This document shows positions 6,951 to 12,892 of a stretch of DNA of 12,892 nucleotides, piece after piece. Each line of letters opens with the position of its first letter. Position 1 is the stretch's first letter. Where the stretch lies: contig JBGTKH010000234.1 of assembly GCA_041744735.1 (NCBI GenBank), positions 1 through 12,892 of the forward strand. Direction: 5' to 3'. This DNA is from JBGTKH01 sp041744735 (lineage in GTDB: Bacteria > Planctomycetota > Planctomycetia > Pirellulales > Pirellulaceae). The notes under the pieces are model-generated. The model made no database searches. It had not been told where the DNA came from and saw nothing but the letters and a program-made list of their open reading frames with translations. Position numbers and translations under genes: made by a program.

Positions 6951-7003
6951 GTTGCCACCGGCCTGTGGTCTTTGTGAGAGAATTCTTTTTAGGAGGTTGC
7001 TTC

Positions 7004-7435
7004 ATGCGAACTATTGCGTTGATGGGAATGTTCCTTGCGGGCACTATGTCCCTGGCCGTATCGGGGTGCGGGGGCGGCGACGTACCCACGTACCGTGTGA
7101 GCGGTACCGTAAAATTCAAAGATGGTTCGCCGCTGACCAAGGGAACCGTGTTCTTCGATGGCGACGCGCACAGCGCGAACGGTCAAATCGGTGAAGACGG
7201 CAGCTATTACTTGGGCAGTTTTTCGCAAAGCGATGGCGCTCCGGTTGGGACCTACAAGGTGTACATCGGCGGCGACGCCGCGGGCAGCGGATATGTTGAC
7301 CTCGAGGCCGGCGACAAAGCATCCGGAGGTCCGTTGGTCGCCAACAAGTACCTGAGTGCAGAAACCTCCGGACTGACGTTCGAGGTAAAGGCCCAAAGCA
7401 ATGAATTCAACATCGAGGTCGAGAAACCGAATTAA
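7004..7435 (+). CDS. Small lipoprotein with a predicted beta-sandwich (carboxypeptidase-regulatory-like) domain
   Basis: This 143-residue envelope protein has a lipoprotein signal peptide: MRTIALMGMFLAG, then LAVSGC with the lipidation cysteine at residue 22 and a Gly/Asp-rich sequence after it. The mature part starts YRVSGTVKFKDGSPLTKGTVFF and includes DGSYYLGSFSQSDGAPVGTYKVYIGG, a pattern of Ig-like or transthyretin-like planctomycetal lipoproteins commonly encoded next to DUF1559 genes. Start ATG 7004 is fixed by a strong AGGAGG at 6991-6996 with a 7-nt spacer. It follows the DUF1559 gene but lies beyond a strong terminator; I see no convincing promoter of its own. It is convergent with the ABC-exporter-like gene, 60 bp away. 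The molecular role is unknown; association with the pilin-like protein is an inference from gene order. Confidence 0.88.
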   Translation: MRTIALMGMFLAGTMSLAVSGCGGGDVPTYRVSGTVKFKDGSPLTKGTVFFDGDAHSANGQIGEDGSYYLGSFSQSDGAPVGTYKVYIGGDAAGSGYVDLEAGDKASGGPLVANKYLSAETSGLTFEVKAQSNEFNIEVEKPN

Positions 7436-7458
7436 CCGTCGCTGTTCGCGCGTCCATG

Positions 7459-7483
7459 GTAGCTGTCGGAGCAATTCCGCTAC
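7459..7483. repeat. Short imperfect GTAG...CTAC hairpin between convergent genes
   Basis: GTAG (7459-7462) and CTAC (7480-7483) close an inner CGGA/TCCG stem, with a CTGT bulge on the left side. It occupies the 60-bp gap between the stops of the lipoprotein and ABC-exporter-like genes. It shares GTAG/CTAC feet with the palindromes at 3215, 3316 and 11286. It has no U-tract on either strand. Confidence 0.5.
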
Positions 7484-7495
7484 GAGTCACTCGGA

Positions 7496-9322
7496 TTACC
7501 GCACCTTGTCGCGGAACGGGTTGAAGTGCATATAGTTCCAGTGACGATACAGTTCGTTCGACTGCAGCAGTTCCGCATGACTTCCTTGTGCGTGCAATTG
7601 ACCGTCGTGGAACAGATAGATTCGGTCCAGCCACCGCAACGTCGCCAGCCGGCCAGGTAACAAGATCAAGGTGCGGCTCTCCGCCGTTGCGTGCAGCGCC
7701 TGGTCGACAATCGCCGCCCCCGTTTCGTCGATGCCGTGCTGCAGTTCTTCGACGACCAACAGCGACGGCTCGCGCAGCTCGGCCCGTGCCAGCGCGATCA
7801 GGAAGGCTTGCCAGTCGGTCAGGTGATCTCCGTGCGAACCGATCACCGTCTCTAGACCTCGTGGCAGTTGTTGAATGAAATCGTACGCCTTGATTTTGCG
7901 CGCCGCCTCGGTCACCTGCAGGACGCTGTAACGCGGATCTCCACAGGCGATGTTATTGGAAACCGTGCCGGTGAAGAGCAGTCCGTCGGCGGCTACCAAC
8001 AGAGCCTGCCGGCGAAGTGAATCGATCGTGGCGTGATGCAAGTCGACGCCATCCAGTAACACGCGCCCGGCGGCCGGGTCGTAATAGCGAACAAACAAGC
8101 CGGCGAGCGAAACGGCCGTCTGCGGATCGGTCGCCACCAACCCGATCTTGCCACCCGCGGGAATCGTCGCCGACACGTCGCTCAGGACCTTATGCCCGTT
8201 GCGGTCGGCCAGTGTAATGTGGTCGAGTTGAATATCCTTTTGCAGCCGCAGCACCGGCCGGGCGTGGGCCACTTGCGTGACGCTCGGCTCACGTTGCAAG
8301 TAGCGGAAGATTTCGTCGGCCGCGTCCGCAACTGCCTTGCGGGTCTTTGGCAGGCGGATCAACCGCGAGGCCGGAAAATACGCACAAATCAGCGACGCGG
8401 CCCACACGACGCTCTCGGCGATCGTCATCCGCGGCGGATCGTCCACGATGTTAAAGCCAATCACCATGATCAGCAGCGAGACGCCGGCCAGCACCATCAA
8501 CAGGATCAGCGGAGTGACCATGACCGTGCTGGTGTATGAATGCAAGGCGTGTGCTCGATACTCACGCAGTCCGGCCTCGAACGGCGCACCCGGTTTGTCG
8601 TGCAACGAATAACCGGTCGCGAGCGACGTCAGCCGCATGTCTTCCACCAACAGCTCGTGACGAGTTTCCGCGTGATCGGCCCAATGTTCGGCTCTCGCTC
8701 GGCCCAGTTGCCGCAGCCGGTTGCCCGCCATCCAAATGATCACGGCAACCAGCACTGCCAACAGTGTCAGCAGCGCGTTCACCATCACCGCCAACAATAG
8801 CAACGCCGCGACCGCCACCCAGCCGCGCGCATTGGCACGCCAGTAAGTCACCATGCCTTGTCGCACCGCTTCAACTTTATCGGTGAACAGTTCCTCGGGC
8901 CGCGATCGGCTCGCACCCAGCAGATCGCTGGAACCAAGCCGAAACGCTTGTGCGTGGATGTCGGACTTCAATTGCGAGGCGACGCCTAACGCGGCTCGAT
9001 GCACGACGCCATTGAGCACGATCAGACTGAGCGACTCCAGCAGCGACAGGAACAAACCCAAACCTGTCAGCCACAGGAGACAGTAATCGCTGCGCCCAAA
9101 GAACGGCCAACGGAACGTTTTGCCGTCAACGAAACATCCCAACGGCCAACCGCCGGTTGCGGCTGTCGATTCGCGCGCCACCAATAAGTGCACGGCCACA
9201 CCGAGCACTAACACCAACAGCGGAATCAAGAGTGCCGAACATGCCGCACCAATATTCAGCGAGATTCGGCCTAACCGGCCGGCGCCAGACTGGCGCACTT
9301 TGTCGAAAGAGGACCCTTGCAT
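7496..9322 (-). CDS. ABC-exporter-like protein with degenerate nucleotide-binding domain
   Basis: This 608-residue protein has the layout of a type I ABC exporter half-transporter: about six membrane helices (within residues 25-335) fused to a C-terminal ATPase-like domain (about 360-595). The ATPase fold is recognisable from YYDPAAGRVLLDGVDL, FTGTVSNNIACGD, QLPRGLETVIG and DRIYLFHDGQLHAQGSHAELL. However, the catalytic motifs are replaced. The Walker A region 397-405 reads ATDPQTAVS, with Ala403 in place of the lysine. The Q-loop Gln is Ala445. The signature LSGGQ is LTDWQ (501-505). Walker B ends EE (525-526) instead of DE. The switch histidine is Gly557. The frame is intact, so this is not ordinary decay. 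Start ATG 9322 has only a weak GGGA upstream. It lies 65 bp downstream of the ABC-2 permease on the same strand, a likely operon. ATP-independent or partner-dependent function is an inference. Confidence 0.9.
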   Translation of the reverse strand: MQGSSFDKVRQSGAGRLGRISLNIGAACSALLIPLLVLVLGVAVHLLVARESTAATGGWPLGCFVDGKTFRWPFFGRSDYCLLWLTGLGLFLSLLESLSLIVLNGVVHRAALGVASQLKSDIHAQAFRLGSSDLLGASRSRPEELFTDKVEAVRQGMVTYWRANARGWVAVAALLLLAVMVNALLTLLAVLVAVIIWMAGNRLRQLGRARAEHWADHAETRHELLVEDMRLTSLATGYSLHDKPGAPFEAGLREYRAHALHSYTSTVMVTPLILLMVLAGVSLLIMVIGFNIVDDPPRMTIAESVVWAASLICAYFPASRLIRLPKTRKAVADAADEIFRYLQREPSVTQVAHARPVLRLQKDIQLDHITLADRNGHKVLSDVSATIPAGGKIGLVATDPQTAVSLAGLFVRYYDPAAGRVLLDGVDLHHATIDSLRRQALLVAADGLLFTGTVSNNIACGDPRYSVLQVTEAARKIKAYDFIQQLPRGLETVIGSHGDHLTDWQAFLIALARAELREPSLLVVEELQHGIDETGAAIVDQALHATAESRTLILLPGRLATLRWLDRIYLFHDGQLHAQGSHAELLQSNELYRHWNYMHFNPFRDKVR

Positions 9323-9387
9323 GGAACGGCTTCCCGGTGGTTGCGCAATAGTCGAGTAGGTCTGGTTCGGGAAGCACGTCGCCGCCG

Positions 9388-11163
9388 CTATGCCAGATCT
9401 CGATCCTCGAACATCACCAGGGCCAGCAACATGGCGATCGTGCCGTACAATAAACAGTATAACAAGGACCAGCCCAAATAGTCATAAGGAACTTCGGCCC
9501 CGGCTGCGATTGCGGCCTGAATATTGAAGTGGTCTAGCACGGGAAAAACGGTTGCAATGAGTTGACCGACAAAGGTCACCAGTTCAAATTGCTTTTGGAC
9601 GACCGACGACTGCACCATCAGCGGCGTCAAATGGCCTAACACATAAATCGCCAACGATATGATGAAGTTAGGCAGCATCGGCAACCGGGTCGAAATCGCG
9701 ACGCTGATCGCCGCCAGCACAAGCGTTTCCATGAATGCCAACGCTAAACCCGGCACAATCCGAATCATTTCTAGGTGACATAGTTGCCAAGTCGCTTCGG
9801 TCGAGCCCTCGCGCCCGTCGTAAATCGGCTTGTAAGCCACCACAACCAAAAACACGGCGCCTAATAGCACAAAAAGCACCGCCACCGCCCAACCGATTCC
9901 AAAAAACTTACCCAGGATAAAATCACGTCGGCTGATCGGCTTGGAGAGCACGGTGAGCGCCGTCCGTCCTTCGATCTCCTCGGACACCGATGTGCTCGCG
10001 GCCCACACCGCCAGGAAGATGCCCAACACCATAATCATCGTCAGCCCCGAGTCCTTGAGCATCTTGATGTCCGAGCCGAGCGTGAAGTATGGGATGTAGA
10101 TGAAGGCCACCAACAGGACGGCGCCAACAATCACCATCAGCATGAACATCGGCTGCGCGATTTCCGATTTCGAAGTCGAGAGCGCCACGGCTGACAACTT
10201 CGGCAGCAGAGTTCGTTGCAAGACGTACAAAAGAAAAACGACGACCACCGCCAAAGCCGTGATCGGAACTGCCGCGACTTCAGGATATATAGGAGCAGTG
10301 TCGACCGTCATATCCAATTTGGCCGGCCGGTCGCCGAAGTTGCGAACGTACAGCTTTGAGATAATGTCCTCGTCGCTCAGACTCGATTGGCCGGAGCCGC
10401 GCAGCCATGTGACTTCCTCGTTTGCGGGCACGTCGAGAATCTGCTCCGACGCGGTCTCCGTAAAGGATATGACTGAGAGCTGAAGCGTTTGGTTGCTCTT
10501 TACGACCAGCTTGTAAAGCTCCTCGCTGCGAATCGACACATCGATTGTTTGATCGACCATCGTCGCTGATCCCCGTGCTGCGATATCTGGCGCAGCGGAC
10601 GGCTCGATGGTGAACTCATAGTTTTGCGTACCAGCGAATGGCAAACGAGGCAGCGATCGCAAAATGTCAATCCGGTCGCGTGGATTTACCGCCAGCGCTC
10701 CGACGATGCCGAAAACTGCAAACACGAGCGTGACGATCGTGATCGGCCACAATGCTCCCTCGCGCAGCGTCATCGGTACCTCGAGCACTGCGCGGCGCGA
10801 GACCAATGCAATCAACGCCGACGGTACGGCCAATGCGGCGATGGCGATTAGAATCAGCGAGGGGAACAACACCGACAGCGCCGCGCCGGCCCCTTGCTGC
10901 AACCATACACCGCGCGCGACCCACAACGGGTACGGCAGCGAGATGATGACAAGCACGACGCCCAGCACGACGGCGACCTTATTGCGCAGCTTGCGATTGT
11001 CCGCGAGTGTTCCCAGAAAAGGAATGCAGGACAGAGCCGCGGCGATACCCCACACGGCCAACAGCACGATCAGCCCGGCCAATGCGCCCAGCCCCAGAAT
11101 CCAAATCGGGGTCAGCCAGAAATTCATCCAAGGTTCGACGGCCAGAAGACTCAGTTGGCTCAT
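9388..11163 (-). CDS. ABC-2-type transporter permease with large extracytoplasmic domain
   Basis: This 591-residue inner-membrane protein resembles NosY-like ABC-2 permeases. The diagnostic stretch is about residues 385-420: WAASTSVSEEIEGRTALTV then LSKPISRRDFILGKF. The N-terminal part has four membrane helices (about 17-44, 62-82, 93-122, 138-159), then a beta-rich soluble region of about 135 residues (160-297), then further helices at about 298-316, 339-360, 374-393, 421-444, 469-490, 497-516 and 564-585. This is much longer than a minimal ABC-2 permease (about 250-280 residues). Such permeases need a separate ATPase, which is not encoded beside it; the only ABC ATPase-like gene nearby is the degenerate one downstream. 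The start ATG 11163 lacks a clear ribosome binding site; an internal ATG at residue 13 is no better. Substrate unknown. Confidence 0.85.
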   Translation of the reverse strand: MSQLSLLAVEPWMNFWLTPIWILGLGALAGLIVLLAVWGIAAALSCIPFLGTLADNRKLRNKVAVVLGVVLVIISLPYPLWVARGVWLQQGAGAALSVLFPSLILIAIAALAVPSALIALVSRRAVLEVPMTLREGALWPITIVTLVFAVFGIVGALAVNPRDRIDILRSLPRLPFAGTQNYEFTIEPSAAPDIAARGSATMVDQTIDVSIRSEELYKLVVKSNQTLQLSVISFTETASEQILDVPANEEVTWLRGSGQSSLSDEDIISKLYVRNFGDRPAKLDMTVDTAPIYPEVAAVPITALAVVVVFLLYVLQRTLLPKLSAVALSTSKSEIAQPMFMLMVIVGAVLLVAFIYIPYFTLGSDIKMLKDSGLTMIMVLGIFLAVWAASTSVSEEIEGRTALTVLSKPISRRDFILGKFFGIGWAVAVLFVLLGAVFLVVVAYKPIYDGREGSTEATWQLCHLEMIRIVPGLALAFMETLVLAAISVAISTRLPMLPNFIISLAIYVLGHLTPLMVQSSVVQKQFELVTFVGQLIATVFPVLDHFNIQAAIAAGAEVPYDYLGWSLLYCLLYGTIAMLLALVMFEDRDLA

Positions 11164-11285
11164 GGGCTGATTGTTCGTTCTAGTGCTGCTGGAATTGTTG
11201 CTAGCGGGAACATCGCTGCCCGCCTTACGATGAACACCCGGAAAATGTTCGTCCTGCCCCGCTGACCTCCGCCGTACGATCCATC

Positions 11286-11350
11286 TTCGTTTAACCCGTA
11301 GCCGAAGGCGAGGAGGGCACCACCTCGCCTTCGGCTACGGGTTAAACGAA
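11286..11350. repeat. REPIN-like palindrome A, intact copy (perfect 28-bp arms)
   Basis: Left arm 11286-11313 and right arm 11323-11350 are perfectly complementary over 28 bp around a 9-nt loop. The arm reads TTCGTTTAACCCGTAG and continues with a GCC-GAA-GGC minihairpin and GAGG. It is the intact relative of the interrupted palindrome at 3215-3434, with one base changed in the minihairpin loop. It lies at the 3' side of the acylphosphatase gene (minus strand), ending 3 bp from that stop codon. Confidence 0.9.
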
Positions 11351-11352
11351 AT

Positions 11353-11646
11353 TCAAAAGCGAACCTCGAAGCCGTCAAATTCACCTGTAAGCGTCTTGTG
11401 CTCCACGTGCGTATCTCGAATGTTGCCGCTCATGGCGTTGGCCACGTCGGCTAAAAACTGCTCGACTTCTCCCGCCTTGCCTTCGACCACGATTTGCACT
11501 CGGCCGTCGGGCAGGTTGCGGACGAATCCGGTAACTTCGTGGCGGCGAGCGATGTTGCGCGCCGTATAACGAAAGCCCACGCTTTGTACGCGGCCCCGAT
11601 AATGGACTTCTCGGCGTTCAGCGCCCGACGATTCGGTCACGGACAA
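11353..11646 (-). CDS. acyP: Acylphosphatase
   Basis: This small cytoplasmic enzyme of 97 residues hydrolyses acyl phosphates such as carbamoyl- or 1,3-bisphosphoglycerate-type carboxyl-phosphate bonds. The family signature is clear: YRGRVQSVGFRYTARNIA with the catalytic Arg26, and VTGFVRNLPDGRVQIVVEG with the catalytic Asn44. The usual GVGFR glycine is Ser22 here, a tolerated substitution. Length is normal for the family. The start TTG 11646 has GGAGGT with a 5-nt spacer from GGAGG; an in-frame GTG at 11640 is the alternative, 11 nt from the same site. The two choices differ by two residues. The stop is followed after 2 bp by the perfect palindrome at 11286-11350. It is divergent from dnaG. 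Confidence 0.95.
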   Translation of the reverse strand: MSVTESSGAERREVHYRGRVQSVGFRYTARNIARRHEVTGFVRNLPDGRVQIVVEGKAGEVEQFLADVANAMSGNIRDTHVEHKTLTGEFDGFEVRF

Positions 11647-11762
11647 GGCTACCTCCGCCGCCCGTTCCGCGTCCGCGCGGCCAATCGAAGAATTCGTCGG
11701 CGGTCACGGTGCACAACAGGCTCGTTCAGTATAAAATCGCGGGATGCAGCGTGCTAGCCATC

Positions 11763-11830
11763 CATCGCAACCCGATGCGTGAGCGAGGGGATGCCGGTAA
11801 ACTTCCTCGCTTACGCTTCGGGTTACGATG
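11763..11830. repeat. Imperfect 26-bp palindrome related to palindrome A
   Basis: Left arm 11763-11788 and right arm 11805-11830 match as inverted repeats at 23 of 26 positions around a 16-nt loop. The right arm complement reads AACCCGAAGCGTAAGCGAGG, which shares the AACCCG start and GCGAGG end with palindrome A but lacks GTAG. Two of the three mismatches would still allow G-U pairing in one RNA strand. It sits between the acylphosphatase and dnaG starts. Confidence 0.82.
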
Positions 11831-11857
11831 TGAACGCCGCTGTCGTGAATTATCGCG

Positions 11858-11886
11858 TTGACCCGTTTTGGAAAGGTCCCTATAAT
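11858..11886 (+). promoter_or_regulatory. Sigma70-type promoter of dnaG
   Basis: TTGACC at 11858-11863 and TATAAT at 11881-11886 are separated by exactly 17 bp. The -10 is a perfect match to consensus and the -35 differs at one base. It points at dnaG and predicts a transcript start near 11893, leaving a leader of about 130 nt. This is the best promoter in the window. Confidence 0.85.
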
Positions 11887-12025
11887 CCCCGCCCCGTGCT
11901 AAGGAGGGCACTTCTGTCGGCTTGATGCGCGAAAGTACGTCGGGCCAAAGACAACAGGGAAGTGAAACTCCGGCCGTGGCGTTGATGGGACTTTTCCCGC
12001 AGTCCTTTGGCCACAGGAGTCGCCG
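11887..12025 (+). other. Leader region of dnaG with an unused Shine-Dalgarno-like site
   Basis: The leader holds a perfect AAGGAGG at 11901-11907, in the loop of a possible GTGC/GCAC hairpin (11896-11899 with 11908-11911). No start codon follows at normal distance. The first ATG, at 11925, is 17 nt away and opens a 55-codon frame that overlaps the beginning of dnaG and stops at 12092. That frame shows no protein features. The genuine dnaG site is AGGAG at 12015-12019. Whether the leader regulates primase is unknown. Confidence 0.4.
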
Positions 12026-12892
12026 GTGTCTTTGGGAACGGCTTACGACACCAAAGAGCAGGTCCGTCAGGCAATCGACATTGTCGATCTGATCAGCAGT
12101 TACGTCGAGCTGCGCCGGCAGGGCCGCGGCTACGTGGCGCTTTGCCCGTGGCACGACGATTCTCGTCCCAGTCTGCAAATCAATCCCGATCGCCAGTCGT
12201 GGAAGTGCTGGGTCTGCGACATCGGCGGGGACATCTTTAGCTTCGTAATGCAGCGCGAAGGCGTCGAGTTTCGCGAAGCCTTGGCGATGCTTGCCGATCG
12301 CGCCGGGATTTCGCTCGCCCCCGCGCAGCAGCAAGCGCCGGTCAAACCGGGAAGTCCCGACGACAAACGAACGCTGTACCAAGCGATGGCGTGGGCCGAG
12401 AAGCAGTTTCACGACTATCTGTTGCGCGGCGCGGACGCGGAATCCGCACGAAAGTATCTCGAAACGCGCGGCATTACGCGCGACAGCATCGACCGCTTTC
12501 ACTTGGGCTTCTCGCCCAACGCCTGGCAGTGGCTGCTGGATCGTGCACGCTCGACGCCGTATTCCGCTAAATTGCTCGAAGCCGCCGGGCTAGTGATTCG
12601 CAGTGAAACCAGTGCCAAGTACTACGACCGCTTCAAAGGCCGCGTCATATTCTCGATCCGCGACACGCAGCGGCGCCCGATTGCTTTCGGCGGCCGCGTG
12701 TTGCCCGAATTCGCCAAAGAAGAGGAATCCCGCACCGGCCGCACGCCCGCGAAATACATCAATTCGCCGGAAACGCGGCTGTTTTCCAAGAGCGACAATC
12801 TCTACGGGCTGGACTTGGCCCGCGACGTGCTCGGCAAGATGCCGCAGAATCAGAAGAACGTGATCGTCATGGAGGGCTACACCGACGTCGTG
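12026..12892 (+). CDS. dnaG: DNA primase, N-terminal part (truncated by window edge)
   Basis: DnaG makes the RNA primers for DNA replication, working with the replicative helicase. The frame is open for 289 codons to the right edge; full-length primases have about 600 residues, so roughly half is missing. The N-terminal CHC2 zinc-binding domain is intact: Cys40, His43, Cys61 and Cys64 in LCPWHDDSRPSL and WKCWVCDIGGD. The catalytic core has GRVIFSIRDTQRRPIAFGGRVL and KYINSPETRLFSKSDNLYGL, and the last residues VIVMEGYTDVV are the first Toprim motif with the acidic Glu283. The start is GTG 12026, with AGGAG at 12015-12019 and a 6-nt spacer; this places the zinc ligands at the same numbers as in E. 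coli DnaG. It has its own strong promoter upstream. In many bacteria rpoD follows; that region is outside the window. Confidence 0.96.
   Translation, partial: MSLGTAYDTKEQVRQAIDIVDLISSYVELRRQGRGYVALCPWHDDSRPSLQINPDRQSWKCWVCDIGGDIFSFVMQREGVEFREALAMLADRAGISLAPAQQQAPVKPGSPDDKRTLYQAMAWAEKQFHDYLLRGADAESARKYLETRGITRDSIDRFHLGFSPNAWQWLLDRARSTPYSAKLLEAAGLVIRSETSAKYYDRFKGRVIFSIRDTQRRPIAFGGRVLPEFAKEEESRTGRTPAKYINSPETRLFSKSDNLYGLDLARDVLGKMPQNQKNVIVMEGYTDVV

Noticed and set aside
7496..9322. Calling the ABC-exporter-like gene a pseudogene
   Set aside because: The frame is intact over 608 codons, fold-defining segments are kept and replacements hit only catalytic motifs, which fits selection for a different role better than decay.
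11925..12092. Possible leader peptide of 55 codons before dnaG
   Set aside because: The AAGGAGG is 17 nt from its ATG, too far for normal use, and the peptide has no recognisable feature. Kept only as part of the leader note.
11725..12502. 258-codon minus-strand frame across the dnaG start
   Set aside because: It runs through the dnaG zinc-finger codons, the dnaG promoter and a palindrome, with no domain of its own.

Overview
The window looks like chromosomal DNA of a GC-rich planctomycete, most likely of the Pirellulales type. The main evidence is an adjacent pair of typical planctomycetal genes: a DUF1559 protein with a type IV pilin-like N-terminus, followed by a small lipoprotein with a VSGC lipobox. 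The abundance of short intergenic palindromes fits this. The assignment is inference from gene content; there is no rRNA or other marker in the window.

Layout from left to right: (1) the 5' part of hemL (glutamate-1-semialdehyde aminomutase, minus strand, cut by the left edge); (2) a divergently transcribed DAACS/SLC1-type symporter, predicted to take acidic amino acids, with an unusual predicted coiled-coil insert after its first membrane helix; (3) a hairpin built from tandem 7-bp repeats; (4) a small membrane-anchored protein with two identically spaced CxH-x13-CxxC metal-site motifs; (5) a cluster of palindromes at 3215-3463 that reads as three nested insertion events; (6) a minus-strand secreted protein ending in a TlpA-like thioredoxin domain; (7) a 488-bp divergent intergenic region with a promoter candidate; (8) DUF1559, an intrinsic terminator, then the lipoprotein; (9) a minus-strand pair: an ABC-2-type permease with a large extracytoplasmic domain, followed by an ABC-exporter-like protein in which every nucleotide-handling motif is replaced; (10) a perfect 28-bp palindrome, acylphosphatase (minus), another palindrome, and a consensus-like sigma70 promoter driving dnaG (plus, cut by the right edge).

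Housekeeping genes (hemL, dnaG, acyP) are interspersed with envelope genes. The strongest candidates for something new are the intact but catalytically degenerate ABC exporter next to an ABC-2 permease that has no normal ATPase in the window, and the nested palindromes. Most gene-free gaps carry hairpins, and several of these begin with GTAG and end with CTAC. That resembles REP/REPIN elements, which in other bacteria depend on RAYT (TnpA-REP) enzymes acting in trans. No transposase, phage, CRISPR or tRNA gene is visible.
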